A stretch of DNA of 5,427 nucleotides from Chloroflexota bacterium (GCA_030691665.1 JAUYDU010000528.1:1-5427), one strand, 5' to 3'. Positions 1 to 4,043 are shown, counted from the stretch's first letter. Made by a program: numbers and translations. Notes: generated by a model from the sequence alone, not told the origin.

Positions 1-1
1 C

Positions 2-415
2 CGGCTCCGTGCAATGGACTCGCAGTGGCTCTTGGCGACTCTGGATGGGAACCGGTTGACCAAGAACGCCCTGAAACTTGCCCTATGCCGCGCCTTCGAC
101 GCGGCTGGCGTCCAGTTCAAGGGCATCCACGCATTTCGACGCGCCTCAGGCATCGAGTATCTGCGCCAGGGCGGCCAGGCCGAAGACCTGCGAGTACTCA
201 TGGGCTGGCGCTCGCCGGGGTGCGGCCGCCGGGATCTTCATATCGTGCGCGACCGGAGTGCCCAAAGCGTCAGCGTCCAGGTAAACAGAGCGAATCCAGC
301 GATGGAGCCGGCGGCTCCGGCGAGCTCTCCCCAGTTCCAGCCGTTGAGGATGAGGTACTCCTACTCTCCAGCCAGCGCCCACATTTCCGCCGGCAGATTC
401 GCGCTGCGGCTCTAG
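2..415 (+). pseudogene. C-terminal fragment of a tyrosine recombinase/integrase, catalytic Tyr lost
   Basis: The reading frame is open to the left edge, so the 5' part is outside the window; the first ATG inside it is at position 14. The product resembles the C-terminal catalytic half of phage-type tyrosine recombinases, which cut and rejoin DNA at att sites. Numbering from that ATG, RLTKNALKLAL (residues 14-24) is followed by the H-x-x-R box HAFR (His39, Arg42), then IEYLRQGG and LRVLMGW, with Trp65 at the usual His/Trp site. The tyrosine expected about nine residues later, in an RRY context, is replaced by Asp74 (GAT at 233-235, one base from TAT). The local sequence there (SPGCGRRD) is also disturbed. 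The tail beyond NRANP looks like random read-through up to the stop. Without the nucleophile it cannot recombine DNA, so I call it a decayed remnant. It converges on the MerB-like gene, sharing bases 412-415. Confidence 0.72.
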
Positions 416-419
416 CCGC
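406..419. other. Palindrome at convergent stop codons
   Basis: GCGGCT-CT-AGCCGC is a perfect inverted repeat over the overlapping stop codons of the recombinase remnant and the MerB-like gene. It could form a short hairpin in either transcript. There is no T-tract on either side, so a role as a bidirectional terminator is only a possibility. Confidence 0.3.
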
Positions 420-1125
420 TCCCGAACTGCCAAAAGGGTGCGGTCTTGCCCAGCCTCACCAAGGTGGCCATCCACTCAGGTAGAAACTGGGGGAGCCGAA
501 GCAGATAGTCCGGCTGGAGCCGCTCCCGGAACAAGGCCGTACTGAAGAGGGTCACATAATCGGCCAGGGGCATGGTGCCGTCAGCGCTCTCGGGGTCATA
601 CTGGGACCAGTTGCGCACGTGCTCTTCCGACTGGAAGAGGTTCATGGTGCTTCAGGCCCTGCCCATGTCATCGCGCCAGCGTGAGAACGGCACGCTAACG
701 TGACCGACGATGGTGGGTGGTGAGGCCTCCAGGACCTCCCCATCGCGCATCCGCACCCGTATCGGTTCGTTGCAGTCGAGGCAAGGGCAGTCAATCTGAA
801 TCTGCTTGTTGGGGAAGAGCCAGCTGACCGCTAGCGATTCAAATCCTCACTGCCCGTACCATTTCTGCTCGCCCTCAACGGAGACCAGATACTGAGTGGG
901 GATGTTGGAGAACGGCGCGAAGGACGCAACGTAGTCGGTGTTGGGATAAAGCCAAACGCCCGGCACACCTGTGCGGACGAGGTCGTGGAGCGCCTCCCGG
1001 GCCTGGTTCGGGGAGAGGCCTAACTCGGTGGCGAGTTCCGTGTAGTGAAGCGCGCGGCCAACGCGAACCATTCCACTTTGGATGGTGTGGTACATGTTTG
1101 CGAGAAGCTGCTGATCTGCCATCAT
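412..1125 (-). CDS. MerB-like organomercurial lyase with two predicted selenocysteines (two in-frame TGA)
   Basis: MerB cleaves carbon-mercury bonds in the cytoplasm with Cys96, Asp99 and Cys159. Reading TGA at 847-849 and 652-654 as selenocysteine (U) joins two ORFs into 237 residues, close to the usual MerB length. An N-terminal winged-helix-like region (residues 1-60, including LGLSPNQAREAL) is followed by YGQ-U93-GFESL, aligning with YAWCALDTL of R831-type MerB, so U93 is Cys96 and Glu96 is Asp99. Cys115 in CLDCNEPI aligns with Cys117 (CAATGAPV). U158 in RA-U-STMNLF aligns with Cys159 of FCCHVHFF. The gap between the catalytic residues is 65, against 63 in MerB. Each TGA has a bSECIS-like hairpin behind it. 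An AGGAGG at 1129-1134 lies 3 nt from the first ATG and 6 nt from a second at 1122, which may be the true start. It probably shares a transcript with the small ORF 20 nt upstream. Family match is strong. Substrate is unproven: no merA, merR or merT is present. The alternative is a pseudogene with two stops. Confidence 0.82.
622..639 (-). promoter_or_regulatory. Candidate bacterial SECIS element 2
   Basis: Minus-strand CTCTTCC-AGTC-GGAAGAG forms a perfect 7-bp stem with a 4-nt loop, beginning 12 nt after the second TGA. The loop has G as its second base, and the loop begins 20 nt from the UGA, within the window usually given for bacterial SECIS loops. The loop shares GUC with element 1 but lacks the double G. 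Confidence 0.68.
652..654 (-). other. Recoded UGA (Sec) at the MerB Cys159 position
   Basis: This second TGA is exactly 65 codons downstream of the first and in the same frame, between GRA and STMNLF. Counting back from the LF pair, it aligns with Cys159 of the Cys-Cys-His-Val-His-Phe-Phe stretch of MerB, with Ser at the non-essential Cys160 site. The ATG at 643-645 starts the downstream ORF only if the TGA is taken as a stop; I see no reason to treat it as a real start. Confidence 0.76.
819..835 (-). promoter_or_regulatory. Candidate bacterial SECIS element 1
   Basis: Read on the minus strand, GCTAGC-GGTCA-GCTGGC forms a 6-bp stem (one G-U pair) with a 5-nt loop. It starts 11 nt after the TGA and is 17 nt long. 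From recall, E. coli fdhF has an 11-nt spacer and a 17-nt upper hairpin, and its loop carries the GGUC bound by SelB; the loop here also starts GGUC. The hairpin would recruit SelB carrying Sec-tRNA. It codes for LAVSWL of the lyase, so sequence is constrained at both levels. Confidence 0.75.
847..849 (-). other. Recoded UGA (Sec) at the MerB Cys96 position
   Basis: The TGA interrupts an otherwise continuous MerB-like frame between YGQ and GFESLAV. It replaces the catalytic cysteine expected here, one base from TGC. The SECIS-like hairpin begins 11 nt after it. Confidence 0.78.
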
Positions 1126-1145
1126 GCGCCTCCTCGGCTTGGCCG

Positions 1146-1259
1146 CTACCTACTTCCGTTTGTCCCCGCGCCGGAGATTGGCGCGCGCGGTAGCCTGTCC
1201 AGGTCCTCATCGGTAATGCCTATCCGCTCCTTAAGCATGGTGCGCATCGGTTCTTGCAT
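1146..1259 (-). CDS. Small ORF (37 residues) upstream of the MerB-like gene, unknown
   Basis: I do not recognise this product. The ATG at 1257-1259 is preceded by a strong GGAAGGAGG with 9 nt between GGAGG and the start, the best reason to call it a gene. The first half (MRTMLKERIGITDEDLDRL, residues 5-23) is acidic/basic and probably helical. The last 14 residues (PRAPISGAGTNGSR) look unstructured, so the gene may be the truncated start of a longer protein. It ends in TAG 20 nt before the MerB-like start, so the two are probably co-transcribed. A longer frame extends to 1349 but has no ribosome-binding signal and only low-complexity sequence. It could also act as a leader peptide. Confidence 0.5.
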   Translation of the reverse strand: MQEPMRTMLKERIGITDEDLDRLPRAPISGAGTNGSR

Positions 1260-1281
1260 GTTCACTTGCCTCCTTCCTTGC

Positions 1282-1312
1282 CGCGGGCCCGCGTGGTCAG
1301 GCGCTTCGCGCC
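1282..1312 (-). other. GC-rich hairpins in the leader of the small ORF/MerB-like operon
   Basis: CGCGGGCCCGCG (1282-1293) is a perfect 12-bp palindrome, and GGCGC-TTC-GCGCC (1300-1312) is a perfect 5-bp hairpin with a 3-nt loop. Both would lie in the 5' untranslated RNA just ahead of the small ORF's ribosome-binding site. No known riboswitch is recognised. Confidence 0.3.
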
Positions 1313-1369
1313 CGGGGTGCGCTCCAGTATAATGGCTTGGCAACCGCAAGTACCGCTAGGAACACCCGC

Positions 1370-1397
1370 AGTCTACACATCCCTGAGAAAGTGTCAA
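1370..1397 (-). promoter_or_regulatory. Candidate promoter for the small ORF/MerB-like operon
   Basis: On the minus strand a consensus -35 TTGACA (1392-1397) is followed after 16 bp by TAGACT (1370-1375), a 4/6 match to the -10 box. This leaves a leader of roughly 100 nt. A second -10-like TATACT (1326-1331) lies nearer the gene but has no good -35. The perfect -35 makes the upstream pair the better choice. Confidence 0.45.
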
Positions 1398-1411
1398 GCG
1401 TGTAACACGCT
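1397..1411. promoter_or_regulatory. Perfect 15-bp palindrome next to the -35 box, candidate operator
   Basis: AGCGTGT-A-ACACGCT has 7-bp arms around one central base. It touches the upstream edge of the TTGACA box, sharing base 1397. A dimeric regulator bound here would contact or block the promoter. The position differs from the MerR operator, which lies between -35 and -10. Confidence 0.45.
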
Positions 1412-1440
1412 GATCTTCGATGAGGCCATACGGCGAATAA

Positions 1441-1478
1441 GGCCCGCATCCTACTCGCTCCCGCGAGCCTTGGCAAGG
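1441..1478 (-). repeat. R1 repeat copy 1 (promoter-like, with spacer dyad)
   Basis: Minus-strand reading gives TTGCCA (1471-1476), 17 bp, then TAGGAT (1448-1453), with CTCGC-GGGA-GCGAG in the spacer directly against the -10. It differs from copy 2 mainly in the dyad loop and two bases after the -35. It lies downstream of the lipoprotein gene and about 190 bp upstream of the small ORF ahead of the MerB-like gene, and could be a second promoter for that operon. Confidence 0.55.
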
Positions 1479-1540
1479 AGGTGGGCGGCCCAGGCGGAGG
1501 AACCCAGGCCACACGGCAACGGCCTCTAGTGTTTGCCTCC

Positions 1541-2263
1541 CTAGTACCACGCCTCAGAAACAGTGTAGGCGATCTCCACGGCCAACATCTCTTCTTCACT
1601 CCAGTCAGGACGGACGCCTGGATAACAGTAGACTACGAGGTCTCCTGAGCTGGTAGGTTCCGGGGAGACGCACCAGTCGATTCCGCCAGAGCAAGCGAAA
1701 TCCGCCCTTCTTCCGCCGGGCAGCCCACCAGTCGCGCCAGTTACTAGGTGGCAGAGGGGGTTTCCTGGCGCATCAAGTACCAGAAACCAAGGAGATTCTT
1801 CTCCAGCTGGCCCGCGCACATCAGCAGGGTCCTTCTCTCCTCCCCATCGAGCGAAGATGGTCGTACTTTCATCACGAGGGTCGTCAGGGCAGGCTAGAAT
1901 CATCGCCTCAGTGCTCAAGAAGCAGGGGTCATGGATCATGTTACCCAGGCTGCACCTGAAACCGTCGGCGCGCAGCGTTGACAAGGACCCTGTCCAGCAG
2001 TCGACCACCGGGAGAGTAGCAGGGTCGGGAAACTTAGCTGGCGGTTCATAGCGATGCATCGCCGTTGCTGTGGGTGTGGGCGATGGGCTAGGTGTCGGCT
2101 CAGGCGTAGGCGTGGCCTCGGGGGTCGGGGTTGCCTGCGGGGTCGCCGTCACCGTGATGGCTGGGCTCGGTGTTGCTACAGCTGCTTCCTCCTTCTCTTC
2201 CTCACAGGCAAGAACCAGGGTTGTGACCACCAGCGCGACCAGCAACAGAACGATCCGCCTCAT
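1541..2263 (-). CDS. Cys-rich lipoprotein with Thr/Pro-rich linker, function unknown
   Basis: The 240-residue product starts with a short basic end, a hydrophobic core and the lipobox LVLAC, so Cys20 should be lipidated and the protein anchored outside the cytoplasmic membrane. An acidic patch (EEEKEE, 21-26) and a Thr/Pro/Ala linker (about 30-68, TPTPEPTPSPSPTPTA style) lead to a compact domain (70-240). That domain has eight cysteines (89, 104, 114, 125, 171, 191, 198, 213), consistent with four disulfides, plus several Trp. I do not recognise the domain. The start is supported by AGGAGG 7 nt upstream of the ATG. The gene sits about 40 bp downstream of R1 copy 2, probably its promoter, and ends in EAWY-stop, where the DNA resembles a degenerate R2 copy (1535-1553). 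A weak hairpin (AGGCC...GGCCT, 1506-1525) follows the stop without a T-tract. Confidence 0.8.
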   Translation of the reverse strand: MRRIVLLLVALVVTTLVLACEEEKEEAAVATPSPAITVTATPQATPTPEATPTPEPTPSPSPTPTATAMHRYEPPAKFPDPATLPVVDCWTGSLSTLRADGFRCSLGNMIHDPCFLSTEAMILACPDDPRDESTTIFARWGGEKDPADVRGPAGEESPWFLVLDAPGNPLCHLVTGATGGLPGGRRADFACSGGIDWCVSPEPTSSGDLVVYCYPGVRPDWSEEEMLAVEIAYTVSEAWY

Positions 2264-2285
2264 CGGCGTACCTCCTACAAGCTAG

Positions 2286-2301
2286 AGGGCCTGACGGCCC
2301 T
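2286..2301 (-). other. 6-bp hairpin in the lipoprotein leader
   Basis: AGGGCC-TGAC-GGCCCT is a perfect inverted repeat right after the R1 -10 box and about 22 bp before the lipoprotein start codon. If R1 is the promoter, this would be at or near the 5' end of the mRNA, where it could stabilise the transcript. There is no T-tract, so a terminator is unlikely. Confidence 0.35.
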
Positions 2302-2333
2302 AATCCTACTCGCAGCCGCGAGGGTTGGCAAGG
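2296..2333 (-). repeat. R1 repeat copy 2, candidate promoter/operator of the lipoprotein gene
   Basis: TTGCCA (2326-2331), 17-bp spacer, TAGGAT (2303-2308), with the dyad CTCGC-GGCT-GCGAG in the spacer. It matches copy 3 at all but one of the 31 bases from 2303 to 2333. The lipoprotein ATG is about 40 bp downstream, a normal leader length. This copy gives the best support for R1 as a promoter. Confidence 0.6.
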
Positions 2334-2381
2334 GAAGAAGCCATCGCCACCACGAGCCTCACGATGAAGTCATGGTGTGCG

Positions 2382-2471
2382 TCACGGCCAGCCCTGGGCG
2401 ATGGCGAGCCAGACAATGGCGTCGGCCAGGAGGAGGTTGAGGAGGGTCAGGACGAGGAGCCAGTCGTTCAC
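2382..2471 (-). CDS. 29-residue membrane micropeptide, copy A
   Basis: GTG-started ORF with product core LVLTLLNLLLADAIVWLAIAQGWP (residues 6-29), a single hydrophobic helix ending in Gln-Gly-Trp-Pro. Copy B at 4164-4253 is aligned without gaps: both have LVLTL-N-L-LA-AIVW-IAQGWP. Many nucleotide differences are silent (GCC/GCG, ATT/ATC, GTC/GTG, GGC/GGA) and the stop differs (TGA/TAG), which indicates selection on the protein. The start is weak: the nearest GGAGG is 13 nt upstream. The overlapping second ORF seen after copy B is not intact here, having no ATG at the equivalent place and an early stop. It is flanked by R2 upstream and R1 downstream. Function unknown; a toxin, a regulator of a membrane protein, or a cargo of the repeat are possible. 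Confidence 0.5.
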   Translation of the reverse strand: MNDWLLVLTLLNLLLADAIVWLAIAQGWP

Positions 2472-2494
2472 TCTGACTTGCCTACCTCCCCCAG

Positions 2495-2524
2495 CGCCTC
2501 CTGGCGTACCAGGCGCCTGCGGTG
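2495..2524 (-). repeat. R2 repeat copy 1
   Basis: Plus-strand CGCCTCCTGGCGTACCA core. Read on minus it encodes GAWYARRRWGR followed by TAG, and the similarity to copies 2 and 4 continues through that TAG. It lies just upstream of membrane peptide A. Confidence 0.6.
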
Positions 2525-2635
2525 GGGGCGACGACCCGCCCGCGCGACTGGTAGCTGGGATGGCCGGCCGGCGAAGGAAGGTCGCGGCGACCTTGTGAGC
2601 CTGGCCCTAGACCTGGGGGCAAAGGAGGGCCAGCC

Positions 2636-2782
2636 GTGACCGCCTGGGCGCTGGCGTCGCTGCTCAGCCTGCGGCGGTCGGTGGGCGCCGGCACATGGGA
2701 GGTAGTGCGGGTCAAAAGCCTGAGCGTTTTTAGTCTGCTAACGGTGAGGCACGTTTACGCGTGTGGCCGCGAATTGAGGTAG
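2636..2782 (+). CDS. Small plus-strand ORF (48 residues), unknown, possibly a remnant
   Basis: A GTG start is preceded by AAAGGAGG (2621-2628) with an ideal 7-nt spacer. The start overlaps the TGA of an upstream plus-strand frame (GTGA at 2636-2639), the usual form of translational coupling. The N-terminal part is moderately hydrophobic (WALASLLSL, residues 3-11) and the rest shows no motif I recognise. It stops 6 nt before the ATG of the CxxC remnant. Only the tail of the upstream frame (ending LVSLALDLGAKEGQP) might be genuine, since further left it merely shadows the membrane peptide and R2. I infer a decayed plus-strand operon, perhaps phage or integrative-element derived. The coding case rests on signals around the start. 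Confidence 0.35.
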   Translation: MTAWALASLLSLRRSVGAGTWEVVRVKSLSVFSLLTVRHVYACGRELR

Positions 2783-2788
2783 GGGACC

Positions 2789-2945
2789 ATGCCAGAGAAA
2801 TTAAGGACTTGCGTCAAGTGTGGGGCGCCGCTGGACCAGCCGGCGACGGGCCGGCCCCGGGTCTACTGCGGCCTACGAGGTCCAGCGCCTCGAGCGCCGC
2901 CTACAGGCTCTCGAGGAGCAGGCCTCCCGCTCGGCCCTTTCTTGA
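2789..2945 (+). pseudogene. Frameshifted small CxxC zinc-finger protein
   Basis: The ATG at 2789 follows a purine-rich GAGGTAGGGG. The first 27 residues read MPEKLRTCVKCGAPL then TGRPRVYC, with Cys8, Cys11 and Cys27 as metal ligands of a small zinc finger. After GTCTACTGC the frame must shift by +1 to continue as YEVQRLERRLQALEEQ (from 2874), a coiled coil, ending TGA at 2943-2945. Proteins of this type usually have a short stretch with a fourth Cys between the YC and the coiled coil. That stretch is missing, so a small deletion probably removed it and broke the frame. Unshifted, the ORF runs on as low-quality sequence to 3034. The role is unknown; such proteins are often carried by mobile elements. 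Confidence 0.55.
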
Positions 2946-3000
2946 CCTTGTCCTGCTTAGGCTTCTTGACATTCTTGCCGCCCTTTTCCTTGCGTCCCAT
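2863..3000 (-). CDS. Small Lys-rich basic protein
   Basis: The 45-residue ORF starts with an ATG preceded by a strong GGAGG at 6 nt spacing and by a candidate promoter. The first 23 residues (GRKEKGGKNVKKPKQDKVKK, 2-21, plus flanks) are almost entirely Lys, Gly, Asn and Asp. They resemble short, lysine-rich, probably disordered proteins found in many bacteria, whose function is not established. The C-terminal half (GPSGRPAPREPVGGARGAGP) is read from the antisense strand of the CxxC remnant, so the natural stop was probably lost when the two sequences were joined tail to tail. Binding to nucleic acid is a guess from charge alone. Confidence 0.55.
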   Translation of the reverse strand: MGRKEKGGKNVKKPKQDKVKKGPSGRPAPREPVGGARGAGPRRPQ

Positions 3001-3027
3001 TGTGTCCCTCCTTCAGCTTTCGTCAGG

Positions 3028-3058
3028 ATTGTAACACGAGCCGGAGCCGCGGTCACAA
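3028..3058 (-). promoter_or_regulatory. Candidate promoter of the Lys-rich protein
   Basis: On minus, TTGTGA (3053-3058) and TACAAT (3028-3033, 5/6 match to the -10) are 19 bp apart. The -10 is about 28 bp from the start codon, giving a short leader with the ribosome-binding site. The spacing is longer than ideal. Confidence 0.35.
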
Positions 3059-3082
3059 GGGGCAGACGCGCGACTTCGCGGT

Positions 3083-3107
3083 CGTTCCTGCAACGATTGC
3101 AGAAACG
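3083..3107. other. 25-nt inverted repeat upstream of the Lys-rich gene
   Basis: CGTT-C-CTGCAA-CGA-TTGCAG-A-AACG has 11-nt arms with a single mismatch. It lies about 25 bp upstream of the candidate -35 box. It might be an operator or an RNA hairpin. There is no T-tract. Confidence 0.35.
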
Positions 3108-3356
3108 CGGCCCATGTGTGGAGACAGCTTTGTACGCGCGTAACACTCTGAGGAGGGGCTATGCACCCGCTCTGGGCCGGTGTCCTGAATGCCGACCATG
3201 CCCGACGTCAGAACCCCCTACCCCAGCCACCGCCTCCTGGCGTACCACGCGGTCTGCGGTGAGGGCAGGCAGCGCGACAGGCCGCTCAGGTGTGGGCTTC
3301 ATTGGAGATCCGGCCTCGTGCCCACCACGTGCCAGGCCGCTAGCAGCACGAAAGGG
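3108..3356. other. Region without a confident gene; holds R2 copy 2
   Basis: Between the inverted repeat and the release-factor-like gene I find no convincing gene. On plus, ATG at 3161 follows AGGAGG at 4 nt, but its 33-residue frame is Pro/Arg-rich and runs through R2, so I do not call it. On minus, the frame through R2 encodes SPQTAWYARRRWLG-stop without a start codon. It shares SPQTAWYARR with the ORF at 4048-4173 and may be a decayed copy of it. Confidence 0.4.
3231..3261 (-). repeat. R2 repeat copy 2
   Basis: Identical to copy 3 (4103-4133) over the 31 bp except one base near its left end, including GGCGTACCACGCGGTCTGCG. Read on minus it encodes PQTAWYARR. No membrane-peptide ORF or R1 copy accompanies it. 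Confidence 0.6.
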
Positions 3357-3905
3357 TTAGTCTCGCGCGCGCCGAGCCTGCTCTACCGCGCGCCATACTT
3401 GCGGGTGTGAGCGCAGAAAGCGTATGACCTGGCTGGTGGTGAGGCCGAGGGCCCGGGCCGCCTTCGCGTAGCTTCCTTCCGCTGCTTCAAGCGCGTCAAG
3501 CACAGTGGCGACAACGATTGGATAGGCTCGATTACGTCGGTTTATGGAAAGGCCGCCCTTCGGGCCCACCTGCCCCACGAACTCAGGGACTAGAGGTGGT
3601 GCCTCCAAGTCGAGTGGCGCCCGCAGTTCCAGCGCCATGCGCTCGCGCAGGCGCCGAATGGCCCGGACCCGGTTCTCCTCTAGGGAGCGCGACTCCTCTG
3701 CCTGAGCCATGAGGCCGGTGGGCCGGTGGTGGAGGCGGACGGCAGTCTCGACCTTGTTCCGCCGCTGGCCACCCGGCCCGCTCGCCCGATAGTGCTTTTG
3801 ATGGCACTCCTTCAAGAGAGTAGCGTCGTCTAGCCGCAGCCAGGCATTCCTACGGGAAGAGCAAACTTCTTTTTCTCCCTCAGGCGTTCGTCGCGTCAGC
3901 GTCAC
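3357..3905 (-). CDS. Peptide chain release factor-like protein (GGQ domain plus C-terminal HTH)
   Basis: The 182-residue product carries the class I release factor catalytic domain: YRASGPGGQRRNKVETAVRL (residues 39-58) with the GGQ motif at 45-47, then a basic helical stretch (70-95). GGQ proteins enter the ribosomal peptidyl-transferase centre and hydrolyse the peptidyl-tRNA ester. Codon-recognition domains of RF1/RF2 are absent, so it belongs with short ribosome-rescue-type relatives. Instead of the basic tail of ArfB it has a C-terminal helix-turn-helix-like segment (144-178, YAKAARALGLTTSQVIRFL then HPQVWRAV). I recall this arrangement from release-factor-like proteins of Planctomycetes and related phyla. 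The start is GTG at 3903-3905 with only a distant GGAG (12 nt), so the N-terminus is uncertain; a start nearer WLRLDDATLL is possible. R1 copy 3 about 145 bp upstream may be its promoter. Confidence 0.83.
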   Translation of the reverse strand: MTLTRRTPEGEKEVCSSRRNAWLRLDDATLLKECHQKHYRASGPGGQRRNKVETAVRLHHRPTGLMAQAEESRSLEENRVRAIRRLRERMALELRAPLDLEAPPLVPEFVGQVGPKGGLSINRRNRAYPIVVATVLDALEAAEGSYAKAARALGLTTSQVIRFLRSHPQVWRAVEQARRARD

Positions 3906-3923
3906 AGGCCACTACCACTCCAC

Positions 3924-4040
3924 TTAGATATCGCCGATTGCAGCGCCTCGTAAGTGCAGAAGGGCCGTACTCTCCCCCAGTGTCCATAAGGCGATGCTCA
4001 CCCCGTCAGTGGTCTGCGCGTACTGGATGCGCGGCTCGAC
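3924..4040 (-). pseudogene. Truncated N-terminus of an alpha/beta-hydrolase-type protein
   Basis: The frame reads VEPRIQYAQTTDGVSIALWTLGE (38 residues from 4040, stop TAA at 3924-3926). It matches the opening strands of alpha/beta hydrolases of the type fused to regulators or cyclases in some bacteria, where the start is usually Met-Glu-Pro followed by (I/R)-Y-x-T-x-D-G-V-x-I-A. Here the expected Met is GTC (Val) and no start lies between it and the TAG in R1. After LGESTALLHL the sequence ends in unrelated residues, so strands, catalytic Ser, Asp and His are all missing. It sits exactly between R1 copy 3 and the release-factor-like gene. I read it as a remnant cut at its 5' edge by R1 and at its 3' edge by another event. 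Confidence 0.55.
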
Positions 4041-4043
4041 GGC

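Noticed and set aside
412..1125. Two separate genes or a simple pseudogene instead of one selenoprotein
   Set aside because: Both interruptions are TGA, lie exactly at catalytic cysteines, are in one frame and have SECIS-like hairpins, while the remaining sequence is conserved. I keep the pseudogene as the formal alternative.
412..1125. A reassigned genetic code in which TGA is an ordinary sense codon
   Set aside because: The other intact genes have no internal TGA and mostly end in TAG or TAA, and membrane peptide A ends in TGA where copy B ends in TAG, so TGA still acts as a stop.
1441..2333. Integron attC sites flanking the lipoprotein gene
   Set aside because: The R1 copies lack the GTTRRRY and RYYYAAC core boxes; a promoter/operator reading fits better.
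2054..2440. Plus-strand frame rich in Arg, Gly and Cys
   Set aside because: It is the antisense shadow of the Thr/Pro-rich linker of the lipoprotein and has no homology-like pattern.
2482..2715. Minus-strand frame of 77 residues ending AWYARRRWGR
   Set aside because: The start would be TTG without SD, and everything before the R2 part is low-complexity and opposes better-supported plus-strand signals.
2761..3360. Plus-strand open frame of 199 codons
   Set aside because: It lacks a ribosome-binding site, has random-looking composition and overlaps the CxxC remnant, the Lys-rich gene and R2 in other frames.
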